64,000 nucleotides of DNA from Sarcocystis neurona (lineage: Eukaryota > Apicomplexa > Conoidasida > Eucoccidiorida > Sarcocystidae): contig KL647295.1 in the NCBI GenBank assembly GCA_000727475.1, forward strand, positions 2,378,476-2,442,475. The letters are read 5' to 3'. A model generated the notes under the pieces. That model saw nothing but the letters and a program-made list of their open reading frames with translations. It made no database searches and was not told the origin of the DNA. This document shows positions 36,501 through 51,500 of this stretch, piece by piece (within the stretch, counting starts at the first letter, position 1; each line of letters begins with the position of its first letter). The position numbers were made by a program, and so were the translations under genes.

Positions 36501-39500
36501 TATTAACCGCAGCTCATGGAAACTCGAACGATTTAAGGAGTTTGAAAAGCAAGATAAGCTTTTGAGCCAAAACAGAACGGATATCAGTGACCTCGCGAGT
36601 CGTTGCCAGCAGCTAACAGAGCCAGGATGCACCAAAGTGGGACACAATGTGTTCTAGCATTGACGTGCGTCGCTTTTTACTCTGCAACGTTATTTGGCAT
36701 AGCCAGAGGTGCACGGACCCACAGCAAAGTGTAATAGGTTTGTGACGCGTGAAAGAGGGGAAAGTCGATATTCATTCCTTACGAGGACACGTAATCCCAG
36801 AAAGACAGCAAACGTAAGCTTGTGGCGTTGAAAGAGTCCTCTGTTGCAGTAAGTGAATACAGCTTTCGTAATCGCATCCACCACAGTTGCTACCCGCTTC
36901 TCTACACCGTCAAGCATCATCTCTTCGTCGTCCTCCCCTGCGTTGTTGTTGACACCCCCCTTCGTTTCGCCTTCTGGCTTGGGGCCCGTGCCTTGAGACG
37001 CCTCAGCGGCGGCGCTGTCTGCGGTCCCTTTCTGGAGGACATTTACAGCCGATGTGTCAGTTGCTGCCGACTCCGGCCGTCGTTTATTGAATGCTGCACC
37101 GGAAAGCGCGAGGCAAACTGAGATAAAGAGGGACTACAGTAAACTACTCAGAGCTGCCCTCTGGCAGCAGACACGCGACTACAACAGACACAGAGCCGGC
37201 CACACAGGCTTTCCAGCACCACGGTATAACGTCGTGGAATACCAAGTTAAGGTAAGGTACTGCCGACTGAAGTGTTTTTTCAATGCTGTCTCTGGCTGTG
37301 TTGTGCGCAGATCGGTCTGGAGACAAGGAAATTGAGAATTCTCTCCTGGCGACTGCGATGAGCCCTACTTACATCAGGCAGCGGGACGGTGCTCTACGAT
37401 TGGCAGCTATGATATTCTACACAGATCAACTCCGCGTGAATTCCGTACTACACAGTTTCCACCTGTCTACGGCTTTTCAAGAGGAAGCAGACGGGAGACT
37501 AACCCGCTGGTAGTTCTGCCGATGTCACCGGGGCCTTGTCGGGGGCTTGAGTGTATTCGGACTCTAGTTCTCGTTCTTCGCGAGTCGTCCCCTCTCCTTT
37601 ACCGATGCTCTGATGTCCTTCTTCATGTGCAACGCCGTTGCTACCACGGCGTCCTCCATCGATACCAGCACTCGATCCGTCCTTGTCATCCTTCGCAGAT
37701 TCGCCTTTCTGTTGCTTTCGAGGGCTTTCTGCTTGTGCATTCGAAACAGCACCGGCTTCCGTCCCCTCGCTTTCATCTCTTACGGTTTCTGGGGTTCTGT
37801 CTGATGCATCCGGTTCTCCTGAGCTCCTTTGTTTACCAAGAGAGTCAAGAAGAGTCGCATCTTCGCCTTCTCCTGGATGGTCTCCAGCTGTAGCTGATTT
37901 AGGCGACGAAATTTCAGATTCACTGTCTGCGCTAGCAGCTTCGTCTCCCTCGCCCCCATTCCCTCCGTTGTTTTCATCCCCGCTGTCACCAAGCTCGTCA
38001 ATTGACTGCGAGCTCCTGCTGGCGACCTCCAAAAGATTCTCACCTTCAAGGCCCTACACGCAGCGGTTGCAAATAGAACTTTCGACGAGGAAGGAGAATC
38101 TAGGCATGCAGACGCCTACTAGTGCCGGCGTTTCTGCGATGGGAGCTGCTTAAGCGTGTACGACAACGATGGCGAAGGACAAGTATGTGACATCTCGACA
38201 ATGCGCACCTCGTGGCTTTAAAAAAACGAAAGAGCTTGTTTCGAACTCAGGACTCTATGCACAGGAGCGTGAATAATAAACTTGTGATGGGGACACACAT
38301 AGCACAGTTCGGTTGAAGACCGGACTAGCTGAATACGGGTGTAGAATTCCAGCAGACTGGACCTGTGGGTATGCAGTCCTTTTCCACGAAACGTGTGCTA
38401 TTTCTTTTAAAAGTCAGAATTAGTGGAACAGGGTTTTCGAGTGTGAGCGCCGTATACGGCTAGGTTTGGCTTTAACGGCCAGATATCAGCGCGCGGTATC
38501 ACCGGGTGGTGCGCTTTTGTTGCATCACTCTTTTTAGTCCATTGCCTTGTTTCACCCGTACTTGTGCTTCTGATTTTTCATTAGGCGTTAGCCGTTTCCT
38601 CGAAGATCGGTATGCTTTTCTAAGGACGCTGCCACTGCGGGGGGCTTCACTGGCATCCACGAAGTTGTCATCTTGTTTTGCGTCACCGTTGTTGTCTTCA
38701 CTGTTTGCATGTTCGGCACCTGCAGCTCCTCCTGCTGACCCGTCGAGTATCTGTTCTTCCTGGTCTCTGTTGCCCTGTTAATTTCCAAACGCAAGCGCAT
38801 CCGGGAAGGGGTCGACAGCACATGAGGAGGTGCCCCACTGGCCTTCAAGGACTAGCTTTGTGCCGTCTGTTCTACGACTGGTGCACCTCAGAATGTCTCG
38901 CGAGGCTATTGAAAGAGCAGTTCCTAGTTTCTTCACCGACAAAACAAAATCGTGTGCCCTCTGTCCGTTGTCGATGCGACAAGAGGGTCTTTCTGTGGAA
39001 GGCACACAAACAAGATACGTTTTTACCTTTGGCTTTGACAAAGAGTCCATCGCTCGGTGGATGACGTTTATGATTGCCTCCATGGAATACACATAAAAGC
39101 TGTGTATTTTGAATAGATCGGAAAGCAGGAAAAACAGCAATGCTCCTCTCCTGGCTACGGGACGGTAATGCTCAGAAATCGCGTCCAGTCTCTCTCCAGT
39201 TCTCTTGGCAAGTGCTACCTTAGCCGACACTTCAACGGTAATTGTCTTTGTTTTCTCCAGATTGAGAATCAACTCCGTGTCTTCGAGGATGTCGCCCTAT
39301 AGCCACGAGTGTGCCAAATTTTGCAGCAAAAATAGAATTCTGTTCTCAGATTCGCACGCGCAGAGGAAAAGCTTAGACCCAGGGCCACTGCAAGCGATCT
39401 AGTGCACAACAAATTATTTCGGTCGCAGCTTGTAAAGCCTCCACAGAAGGTACAGAAACGAGGACCACACGCTTCGTGTATACCTCAGCGCTTGCGAGTT

Positions 39501-42500
39501 TTTCGAGTAAGTAGCTCTCCAATTCAGCTAAGGTAATTTTGAACTCATTTTGCTGCTGGATCAACATGACACGCTTGGCTGAAAGCTCTGGGTGCTCCTT
39601 TTTTATCGTCAGCGCAAGCAGCTGGTCTTCGAGGCCCTGAGGAACAAGCAGTGGAACGCACGCGCAGTTAGTGTGGCACCGCAGCAGCTTGACACGTGGC
39701 CGCCAGTAGGCTGTGCCGCAATAAGGCTCGTCCTTCCTTCATACTTGTACCAGCGGCTAGGAATGTCCTCAAAAAGATGCACCAAAGGGTATATGTAACA
39801 CGCGAACCAGAAAGATATGCAGTGACGGAGCAGCCAAAGTTCCTCGTTTATGGACGCCGCATATACCGGTGTAGAGATACAGACACCTCAGACGACGTAA
39901 GTGTTTCGAGATCCCACACGTGTGTGGTCCGTGGCGGCCACAGAACAACGCTGCGTTCATTCCTTCCCCACTGTTCTTCTTTACCTTTTCTGTGACCGTA
40001 AAGTTGATGATTGTACATTCGGCCTGAATTTCAGGAGGGTAGTGCGGGTTGGAAAGCGGCGTCTGCAGGTAAAGTTTGAAGTTTGGGTTATAACTGATTT
40101 CCTTGTCCCCGAGCTTCACGTACTGCGAACGTCCCCTTCGAATGGTTTGCCTGCCTACTACTGGGGCTAGGACCGCCTCGATGTTTTCATCGAGATTCTC
40201 GATAAGGACGCTGAAACCGAAAGAGATGGCCCTCTCCATTGTTTGAATCAGTGTATTGCTATTCATCTTTGTCACCTGGATGAAACGCACCAGTTGCAAT
40301 CAAAGGACACGCACACTGAGCAGCACACGGAATAATATTGACAACGCGAGGCGTTCAGAGGAGATTTTTGCTCGTGGCACCAGCACCACAGTAGTACTGC
40401 CGAGGCGCAACGCCGTACTTTTCTTCACCCAACAGTAAGCGCCTACTGCATCAAGCGATTCACACTACAAGTGTGAAAGCTAAAACAGACCCGTTCTACT
40501 TCTTGTTTACGCATGTAGAACTATACGGCTGCTTCATACTACCTGCAAGTTTGCTTGTTGCTCCCGATTTTTGATCCAGGTGCTTCCCTGCAGCTGAGGG
40601 TCAACTAGGAGACACCACCGTTGAGAATTTACCATGATACCACCATTCTCAAAAGACACTTGGTCAGAGGGGAGGCCTTGGTTGTTCCACCTGCGTGCAA
40701 CATGGTAGAATACGGATCGGCCTCTTCTGCGTCCAGTACACGTGAATCACGTGGTGGTTTAGTTGTGCTGCATCCCGAAGCCGGTGCTTTTTTGCAAACT
40801 TACTCGTGTGGCCAGCTCTCTCAATGTGCACGCACGCGCTCTGTGGTAGAAAAGTGACGTCGTGTAGCATAACAGCGCAAGTCGGCAGAACAGGTGCTAA
40901 AAGTCCGGAAAAAATACGTATGGACAGGTGAAAGCGGCAAATCCGTGACTGTGAGCGTGGCCACTCAACACAGCTGCTGAGGGAGGAGGGCCGCATCTTC
41001 ACTCAGAAGTACTAATTTCACTGGTCCCCAGCTTGAATGTGCGTGGCCAGGCGTTCTGGCACTGTAGGCGCGGGAATCCAGTTATCATCGTCTGCTCACA
41101 TTGCCATCTCCGCCTCGCTGGTTAGCATCAGGAGTACGTTAGTATCAGTGCCCATTGGGACGTGTTTTTCTTTCAAGAACTTCTCAAAACAGTCTTTTTT
41201 CAGCCAGTCCCGGTACCGCTTCGTAAAAACACCCGCGTACGCCACGAAACTTGAGGCCAAGAGAACGTCTCCCGTCATTACACTGAGCTGAGTGGAAGCA
41301 ACCGAAAATGCACGTAGGATAACCCGTTACATTGAAATGAAGAGCGGTAACAAGGGGGCTGCGCTCAGGCGACGTACGGCTACTGAAGAAGGGTATAGGC
41401 GTCTCTTTCACGTTTGCCGCAATTTTCTGGAGCAGTTCGAAGTGCCATGGACGTACTTCTTCCTGAAAGGTTTCAATGCTTTGCTGCCATCTCGTTCCCT
41501 CAGAGCCTAGTGCGTTCATGAGCCGTTGAGCCATATCCAGCTTCGTCTTACACTTGTCTGCTTCTGCCTGCACAGCGTTTTTCTCTGCTATAGCTTCATC
41601 GTATTCTGCCACCAACTTGCTTAGCTGCAGCAGCACCATGCCGAACACGAGAACAAGCTGCGTAGGGGGATTCCACGAGAAAGGGCAGTGTGAAACAGGC
41701 ACTGCCCTCGCAGGCTGTGTGTGTTTCACACAGCCTGCGTGAACAGTGGCGCTACGGTTAATGACACGCATAGGCTGCCAAAAACAAACACGGCGATTTT
41801 TCTACCCCACACTCAATCTGTGAAACACGTGCAACTCGGCATACACGCAGAAAAACTCTTCCAGTATCTTCTGTGAAGACCAAATGGCAGGCTCTGTGGC
41901 GCGCCGGCTAGAAAGGCGCGGAGACCTGTTTACTTGCTGGACATAGGCAGCTACGGTGCTGCAATTTTCGTTCACCATCACGGCTCACTTTTTCCTCCAG
42001 CTCGGCCACAAGCTTCTGCACAACGGCGAGCTTCGCGTTGGCATCCTCGAGCTGCTGTGTGGCTTCTTCAAGGGCCTTCCTTTTGGGGGCTACTGAATCA
42101 ACAACCTTGTAAAATTGATATATGTTTATAACCCATTCTGCTAACCCAGCAGCTGCTGTTGACTTTTTCTGAATGGCTTCCCTATTGAAATGTGGCAGCG
42201 CTAGCAGTGGCTCAACAGCCTTGAAGTTCTGCTCCGGTACGCGGCACTCGTCTATTACTTGTTTGAAATCTTTGAGTGTTTGAAGGAATTTTTCCGGATT
42301 GTTCATCATCTTCTGAGCCCCCTTCCACGACTTGTCTTTCAGTTTGCCTTGCCTGTCCACCTGAAAGTTCGTGTACGGAAGTTCAGAATGAGGAGACAAG
42401 AAGTTCCCACAGCTCACTGAGGGTGTGGTAAGAAACTAAGCTTGTTTCTGTAAAACGACTGTCGGAAGCTGTACTGATGCTGTTTTTTCGGCAGTCTCGA

Positions 42501-45500
42501 AACCGACCTCTATATTGGGATCGACTCCGCAAAGCAGATGCATCACAGCTGTGGTGATATCTTCTACACCGGGGGGAGGCTTGTTTAACGATTTCGCCTC
42601 TTGAAAGTCTTTCTTGTTCAATGTGTTAAGAGCAGTCTCTGCCTGCTGCACCAAGGGTATGGCCTTAGCCAAGTCTTCTTCGCAAGATGCCTAGAAAAGG
42701 AAGCACACCTTCATGCAGAAGGAATTCTCCAGGACTGTCAGTTAACAAGGGAGAAGCACATATCTCTTGGACTACGCTTGGGTGCCGGCACCTTCTACTA
42801 AGGCACCCGCACGTCACGATGACACGTGACATCGCAGCACGTTGCCGCAATGTATAAACTACACGTGTACGCTTATGAAGCCTCTGCTGCCTTTGAAAGG
42901 CGTGGCAGCTGGGCGCAGACACTTCATGGCAATTTGGACTTTATCGTTCAGGCGAAAGATAGCCGAACCCACCCGCTGCTCAAACACACGCTTCTGGATC
43001 TCGGAACACGTCTGCGCTTCTAGGTTGGCCTTCTCCGTTTCTGCCGTCACCTTCGCCTTCTCCATACCAACGCGCTGCGCAAATTCGTCCGCCTCGGCTT
43101 TCTTTTCCTCGACAACAACGGTTTTTTCTCGAAGGTCGTCTTCGAGTGCAGACACCTTCTCGCGTGTGTCCATGAGTTTCTGCAGCCCGCTTGAGAGCCT
43201 GTCGCTCTTGCACTTCAACGCTTCAATTTTCGAGCGGAGCATAGAATCGTATAACTTGATGGACTCGATGAACGTTTTTGGGGTGATGTAGGCGTATCTG
43301 CAGTCCAGTGGAGGACAACGCATTCTTTGACGCTAAACTATGGTATTGACCTGGTTATCTCGTGCCCCACGGGTACGCACTACTGCAAAAGTAGAATTAA
43401 GTACGCATTTTTCGGCAGAGAAACACAGAGGTCGTTATCTGACAGTGCAGAGTTCAGTTGTCGCCGGGATCACTCTGCCGCTAGGCAAGTGACCAAAACT
43501 CCTTTTCCGGTTAGATGTGAAACACGGATTTCTGGTCACCTTCTCTCGTTTTCCAAGTACTCTCGCGCTGCTGCATTGACGGAGTAGAACGCGTGAGGCA
43601 TGAACTCCACAACTGCACGTCGCGTGGCTTCATCCCCACCGAGCGGGAGGGGCTCCACAAATTTTTCCGACACGGAGAGAAGCGCGTCAGCTGGCCATGG
43701 CTGGAACCAGTCAATCGTCGTGCAATTAACAATTGCTGGGAATTTGCGGGCGCAGTCTCTGTTCGGTGGGAGGAAGGGGCACACAAGTCTCCTTTCCCTT
43801 TAAGCAAGATTGGTCTCATGTGAGTACGCAAACTAGGCGCCGGCTTTTACGAGCAGAAGGGTTTACTCCCACGCTGTGGCCTAGCATCTCTTCACTGGGC
43901 ACACGCGGAGACGACAGGATTGTCCAAGTCATTCCGCGGACAACGTATTTAGAGTGCGCTGTCGGGCGACATGCACGTACGTGGTTTTACTTGCGCATTG
44001 CAAATCAGATATACACGTAGACACCCCTGTGTTACCACACACCGGTCTTTCGCATGCGACGACTTATCATTACCTTAGGTGATCGCCGACGGGCGAGAAG
44101 CAGAGCACGACATGCACATTCTTTCGTATGCGGTTTATAAAGAACTCCCACAGCGAGTCCTTCGTCTCTGAATGCCCTGCAGCTTTGACCGCTGGTCGAA
44201 TGCTGTTCTGAACGCACAACCCAATGAAACCACGTCCTGTCGGCTCAAGTGTGTACGAATAAAGAGCCAGAACGCTCTTCTGGCTCATCGTCTAAACACG
44301 CAAAAAAGTTATCCGGGGTGTGAAGCTCCGACGCCCGCAGAAAATACCAGAGTCATCTGACAGACATGAAGGAAGCCCTAGCGCTAGGTAGAAGACAAAA
44401 AAAAGACAATGTTGAACCTACCAGCAGCTGATCTTTGTCCTCTGATTCGTACAGGTCGGCGATGTCTCCGGAGGCCAGCAGATCGTTTATGTAGACCAGA
44501 AAATGCTCATCCGTGATTTGGGACTCAGTGAAGAGAAACATGACTCCTTCATCCTTTACGCCGCCACGGTTGTACATATACTGAAAATGCATGACAACTG
44601 ACATGAGTGTGTGACAGTAGGGTGGAATTTTGCGTTTCAGAACGAGCCGCGTCTTTGAATACTTGGAACATAGTAAGTTTGGAAGGATCCATTGTCACCA
44701 CGAAGACAGAGAAGAAGGGAGGTCTACTGGGCCCTGGTCAGGTAAGAGAACTGCAAATTTTCGCTGAATACTGTAGGACGAATTACGTGTCTTCGTCACA
44801 CCTGGCATGTCCTGTTACCAGTTCTCCTCCCCGCGTACAGCAGCCCTACAAAGACGCTTACGCGCAGGTCATTCTTCAAATCCTTCACTTCATATCGGGA
44901 AGAGATTGTGATCTGAAATGGGGTGCAGGAGCTAATGAATGCGGACAGACGGGACAAGGATTGTTTGCCCGAGCCCCCGACACCGACGAGGAGAGCGTGA
45001 CCGGCGTGATTATTAATAATACGCGTAATGCGGCAAATATGCTTCATGGCATCCTCAAACAGCACAAGATCCATCACAGGGTTTGCATCGTTGTATTCAT
45101 GGAGCGCATCTTGTAGAAGCTGCGATAGTTCCGCCGTCGACTTGACCCGATCGTAGCCTGTTTCGCAACGTAATCGCGTTAGACGTGTGCAAAAGTGCCG
45201 TATGCAGTCTACGTGGATTAGTGCGCACTCTTACGTAACTCAGTGTCGAACACCACAGGAGGCTAGAGGACCCCGGTTTGAGTTCAGCTAAGCAGCAGGC
45301 GTGTTGCCCGTACCGAGGTGCTGCGCCCGTTGTTGCGTACCTGACCTGAGAACCCACAGGGACTCTGGCCCTTGTTCATGCCTGCTAGATTTAAAGCGGA
45401 TCAGTTGGCGTACTTACACGTGTCTTGGAAGCCTCTAGCAAAGTGGCAAAAGACAATTGGCTCAGGATTCTTGGCGCTAAAGAATTTTGTAACATTAAAT

Positions 45501-48500
45501 TTCCCAAACATTTTTTTTGCAAGGTCCGCGACAATCCCCCGGTATTTGTTAAGATCTGCAGGACTGGCAAGGCGGTCCCCGTACGTTCTCTCGCACTCGT
45601 GAAGCCACATAACTACCATCTTATCTGGCTCCTGCGGACGCAGAAAACAAAATCAAAGGCGTTTTCGGTGTGTCTAAATCTGCCTCTCCTATTTCAATTC
45701 TCTCCCCTTGACAGTCAGCGGACCATCTACAGTATTTGTGTTTACTCTCAAGTGGGTACTAGAGGCTTGTTTCGAGAGCCCACGTGCCACGCTGTGCATA
45801 TTTGGCTGACAAACCTGATAGGCTTGGGGAGTCGCCGCTAGGAGGCCCTGAAATACGCTACTCAGGTGTCGCATGTTGAACTCGTAGTGGAAATTTACGG
45901 CAGTTTTGCGGAACGCGTTTATAACCTAAGTCCAATAAACCCCATACACGCTAAAGCAGTCAGCCCGGAGGAATACGGAAGGGAGAGAACGCGAACGCCG
46001 CAACACTGCCTATCCAAAACAGCTCTATTGCAACCCTTCACAGCACTTGACCACGCCGTGATGTCACGAGGTCAGAAATCGACACTGCATTGAAACTTCA
46101 GTGTTTCGCGAGACAAGTCGCTGCAACTTGACGAAGTCAACTAAGCGAAGTTCGCAGAAGGACCAGACTCATTTGTGTCGCAGTTTCCGTACTCGAGCGC
46201 GCGCAGCCTACCTCCGAATGCAGGGAAAGGGTGGCTTTAACAATAAAGGAAATTTGTTCCTGCACAACTTTTCTGAAGTTCTTCTTTTCAAAGTAGCCAC
46301 TTAGAAAGGTGTTGTAAATGGTGAAGAGTGACGTCTGTTCCGGAAACGGCACGCTAAGCGACCAGAAGTGACGCTGCAGCCGAGGGTTGATGACGAACGA
46401 TCCAGCAGTGGGATTTAGACAGGCGAGGTACTGGGTGTTGCTGATCTCTTTCGGCTGCATTTTGTTGCGGTCATACCAATGTTGATAATCCATATGCTGC
46501 CGCAGAAGCTCGATCGCTGTTTGCGTATTGTATGGATCTAGCTGAGGCATGTTGAGGTCGTCGAGGAAGTAGACCAGTTTCAGCCTGCGACACCAGAAGA
46601 GACAGACGACGCAGAACAGCTTGATTACACAGCATGGATCTTCAGCTTTCTTCAGCTTAAAGAATGTGGAGCAGTCTCCCTTTTACGTGTCTCACTCGCG
46701 GAACTCTGGAAGTTTTAAAAGCGTCAGGGTAGCGGGACGTGTGCGCGATCGGCCCTTGCACCCGTCTGTCTTCTTTGTTAGGCTTTCGTAGTGTGTTCTG
46801 TTAAGGTGCAGTACGCTATTGTTTTTAGCCAGAGCATTGAGGAACGACTTCGCAGTGCGAGCCGTTCTGCGCCAATGGAACCCGCTGCGTGGCAACCATT
46901 TACGTCTTCGGCGACTTCGCACGCACATGCCTCTTTCACCAGTCCGCCACAAGAGAAGAACTTACTTCCCAGGAGGACCGTATTGCCGGCCAGCTTTTTT
47001 CTCAAGCGGGTGCTCAAGGAGTGTTTGAAGAAGAGCAGAGTCTGTGTAAAAGTTGAAGTTGATATTGTAACTCGCGTAGACTTCTTTATCAAGAGAACGC
47101 AGCAGTCCTTTGCATAGCTGCGTTTTACCGCAGCCGGCGAGCCCAACAAGCATGACAGGAGCATGAATCTTGATCAATCCTTTCACGAAATACATCATCG
47201 ATACCGTTTCTGGGGTAGGGATTGTGACGCTCTCCGCCGGAACGCTGGCGTCGAAGTCAGCCTCGGGAACGAGCTGTTCCCAAGTCTCTAGGCGTGCCTG
47301 AAGACAAAGTTGGTATTTGGGCGGGTCAGCACCAACATTTCAATAGCCTACTTACTTTCAAGCCTCCAAACCAGTATTCTGCAGCACTGCGGCCTGGACC
47401 TTGATGTGGATACTTGGGGAGTAGTCCGGTTTTCGCAGAGGAATCTGGTTAGGTGAACTCGATCAAATATGTCTGCACAGCCCCGGTATGAATGTCGTTG
47501 TGCTGCGGGTAGGTATGTTCATTTGTGGGCGTTGATCGTGAAGGAGTATCTTAGAGCATAGTGACGCTTTTCAACAGGTGCCGCGCTCTCCGTCCTTTAC
47601 AGAACGGCTGAGTCACCTGGTCTACGTAGTAGTCAAAAACGGTGCCTTTGCTAGGAAATTTGATTGTTTTCCATTCGTTGCGCCACCAGTTGCTGAACTG
47701 CCTGCGGTAATCCACTCCATCTTTTTCATGAAGGCAGGCTCCGCAGGCCCAAATGAAACAGAAGACGAAGAAGTACTCGAGCGCTTGAGGTTCCTCAGGC
47801 AGCATTCCCTCCAGCTGTGGAGACCATTCAAGGAGACACACACTGCTATACGTAGAAATTTCTCGTTCGCTCTGACAGCTTCTGCGCGCCAACAAGAAAC
47901 CCCGAGTCTCAACTTTCAAAGTTGTGTACCACCCGTCTTACACAACTGCAGAAATTTCCCTGCAGACATTCCTGTTTCAAATTCATCATGCTGCAGCCTT
48001 GTGTGTCTTCCATATCAGCGCCTACCATGGAGCAGAATGAAGTTATAAATGAGATGCTAACAACGGGGACACTATGTTTGCAATGGCGATGGATGTAGTC
48101 GAGGGTTGCCGGACCATATTTTTCGAAAAGTTTGATAAGTTGCCCTTTGATCTCTTCGCTCCACTTCATGCCCCGGACCCAACTTTGCGCGTAGCTTCTC
48201 CATTGGTGCCCTGTATAAAAGAAGGGCGGCTCTATTCACGTACTCATGCTGTACTGCAACGAAAGATGTGTATTGCGCAGGGCAGTTGCGTTGAAGGAAA
48301 CATGCAGAGAACACCGGCAACGGTGGTCCGCTTCGAGAAGTGCAAGAACCCGGATTGTTAGATGACCGGCACTGGCCTGAAGTTACATACCTCCTGCATC
48401 GCTGATGAAGAGGATGCCAGCACGGGAGACGGTGGCTGGTGTAGCAAAATTAAGGTCTCGAATTTCGAAGATCATCCGCATATGTGCGCGAAGCGGAATG

Positions 48501-51500
48501 CGCTCGTTGCTCGCAAGAGTCAAGATTTTGTTGTCATCCATAACGGAGTTCATGGACTCAATCCAGTTAGCGTCAAGGTCCCCGTCGAGCAAGATCCACT
48601 TTGGGGAGAGGTCTTGAATTTGACCCAGACTTCGCATCGTTTTCGATAGCAAGCCATCCCACCACTCTCGTGTGCTGAGTTTCATATATCTGTTTGAGCA
48701 CGTATACAGGACATGGGAGGAAAACACTGTGCAGCACATCCTTGTGCCCCGTTGTACCTTTTTAACGTGTTGCTTATGTCATAGCTTCATTTCCCTCCTG
48801 TCCAAATAAGATGTCGGGCAGCCTCAAAACGCGTGATGCCCAATTTTCGCGATTAGTCGTCCACTGAAGAGGCGTACTTGCAAGCATGTGAAAGCGTGAT
48901 CAGAAAAAAACGTAACGCGATCTGCTGCGTGACTTCCCAACGAGGAATCTTTTCACATAACGTTCGTCGCATGCAGAAAAAGCCTCAAGTAGACTCTCTC
49001 GCTCACCCGTAGAGCTCGTTGGGGGTAACTGCTTTGGGATTGATGTCCACCCAAGTGGTTCGATTGCCAACCTGATCCTGAGACCGTGCCAGAATTTTCC
49101 ACACGCTGCTTTTTCCCGAGCCAGGAGGTCCCATAACGAACACGCAGTGACGAATACGTAGCAGCTCCTTCAATTGCACGACCTTCAAAATGAACTCTGG
49201 ATTCGGTGTCAGCCCCGCTTCTTGGCATGTGGCCTCTACCACACCTTCGAAATTCAAGTCTCGCAGGCGGGGAGGATCCACGCTTGGAAATAAGTCGGCC
49301 AGCAACCCTGTGGGTGTTCAACAACAAAGGAAGCTTAGTCGAAGAAACTATTTGGTTGTGCAGACAAGACGATCTTGGGTGCGGGCAGACTTAACTGGTA
49401 CAGACACAATCAGGGCAGACTTAACTGGTACAGACACGATCAAAGACCGCTGCAAGACGATCTGTCTGATACGACCGATTGTGCTCTTGCACTTCTGACG
49501 CACCACTAGGCAGTCCCAACTGTCTTACAATTCAGGTTACCTGAAAAAATTTTGAGGTCGTCAGCAACAATTTTAGCTATGTTTGTGTCTCGGAGGGCAC
49601 GCATGAGCAGCGCTTCCTCAGACAGGTGTGGCTCTGCCCGCTTAAAGGTTCCAGCGACGACTAGAACGGATTTTATAGCCCGAAGTCCCCAGTCATAGTG
49701 CGCCGCCTTCGAAAGCAAGTCCCGACAGAGCGCGTAGAGACGCGTGAACTTTCTGGCGAGTCGCTTCGCTTCGACGAAGCCCTCGGCCATTAGCATGTTC
49801 TCGCAAATCAACTCCAAATCGGGCACTACCACAGTGATAGGTCTGAAAAGGGCTTTCAAGCCTTCAGGAAGTTCGGATCTGCCGAGGTACCCAGGGTTCA
49901 TCTGCACAAGTAAGACAAGGATTCCATGGATAACAACGGAACAGATTCTGACAACAAACCACTATTTCGCTATAATTTACTAAGCTGAGATAATTCATCA
50001 GGGGTAGAGTCGCTTTTCATTTGATCGCATAAAAATTCAAAAAAAGACGTCAAGCGTGCAATCCGTTAGTAGTATCAGCGACCGGGGTCTATTCGATCCT
50101 TGTCTACATTAGAACTCCGTGTGTACAATTGGACAGTCCGAATACCAACTCTAGAGAGGTGCAAATTCAAGATCACCGTGATAAAAACTCCGCAGGTGGG
50201 ATCTAAAGGAACGCGGTCTCCTTGCAGGAAGAAGCGCTGGGAACCAGCCTTAATGGCGTCGACGACTGCCTTGAACTGAACTGAGCAGACGCTGAGCACA
50301 GCCGGAATTAACCGGTTGAACTCATCAAAACATCCCCATGATCCTGAAGCCGCTAATCCCTAAACAAACAAAAGGCATGTCAATTCCAGTAGATTCCATT
50401 TTTTACAAACGAACACACACCGTCGACGTTTTCTCGCTGCCACATGCGTCGGAAACAGCGGCTTCGTAGGGTATAGCGTCAGCGTCTCAGCACTATCAGT
50501 CATGACCTCGCGCCTGATGTTTTCAAGTGCTGAAAAAAAGGCTGCATTGCGACATTTCCCTGTGTGTGCCTACGCTCCGCAGTTGTCGCATTCCCCTTCG
50601 AATGCAGAGCTATCAGCGCAGTAGGCGTGTGTGCCGAAAATCGTTTTGTCGTATATTCTCAGAGGTCGCTTTTAAGAATAAGGTGTTCCGTACTTGTATG
50701 CTTCTGCATGTGTGAAGACCAGTGCTGTTTGGTGTTGCCGTGTCAGAGTTCAGATGCCTTTGAGCGGTCCCTAAAAAGAAGCAGGTTGAATAGCGAATCT
50801 CCGTAGTGCTACAGGAGACAGCAACACATGCGGAGTAGTCTCGGCGGGTTTGATTTGGGATACAGGCCTACCTTGAATATATTTCCCATTGATTGGTAGT
50901 CCATTTGATCTGAGCAATTGAAGACGTAGCACGCTTTCCCCATCGCCGAAGCCAAATCCTTTGTAGTTTCGGTCTTGCCTGTGCCCGCAGGTCCAGCTGG
51001 TGCGCACCCCATGCAGAGGTGGAGAGCTTGTGTTGCCGTGACGTAGATTCGGTCAGTGAGAGGGGTCACCACAAGCCGGGGGCCATTCCCCAAGTACTCG
51101 TAGCCGTAGAAGAAAGCCGCATCAGTAATACGGACTTGCATGTCGTCCTGAGTGACACATAAATACACACAAGAGTGTGAACGCGCAAAGGAAAGCGGTC
51201 CCAGATGAGGACGCTCGCAATGGCCTTACAGCCAGCCTTCTTCTGCCCCACTCAACGCGTGCGAAAAAGGAATAACCAAGTTGGGCTGCTAGGCCGGGTG
51301 CCAAGACCCAATCTTCTCTCTCTTCTTCATGGTTGCATAACTGTGACCAGGGCTGTCCCTGGGCACTCCGCTGCAGCGCTTCAAGTAGTCTGTCCATTTG
51401 AGACAACTCACCTTATCCTCTCGCCAGTAGTACTTGAGCTGTGATTGCCACTGGAATGCGTCGGCGCCTTCAGCTTTCTCTTGGACAAGACGGTCAATTA

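Larger units (their letters stand above)
33719..36917 (-). other. Dynein AAA6 / D6 region
   Basis: The 3' half of exon 37093-36783, then exons 36415-36204, 35782-35488, 35094-34960, 34588-34391 and 33900-33719. Landmarks are [81 protein letters not shown] and [17 protein letters not shown]. As usual for AAA6, no functional Walker A is seen. Confidence 0.94.

Noticed and set aside
41022..41100. Apparent in-frame TGA in dynein AAA5, with open sequence ([12 protein letters not shown]) beyond it, suggesting a stop readthrough
   Set aside because: A GTGAGC donor at 41099 in phase 2 joins exactly to the exon at 40690, restoring the conserved [10 protein letters not shown]. The sequence beyond the TGA is intronic.
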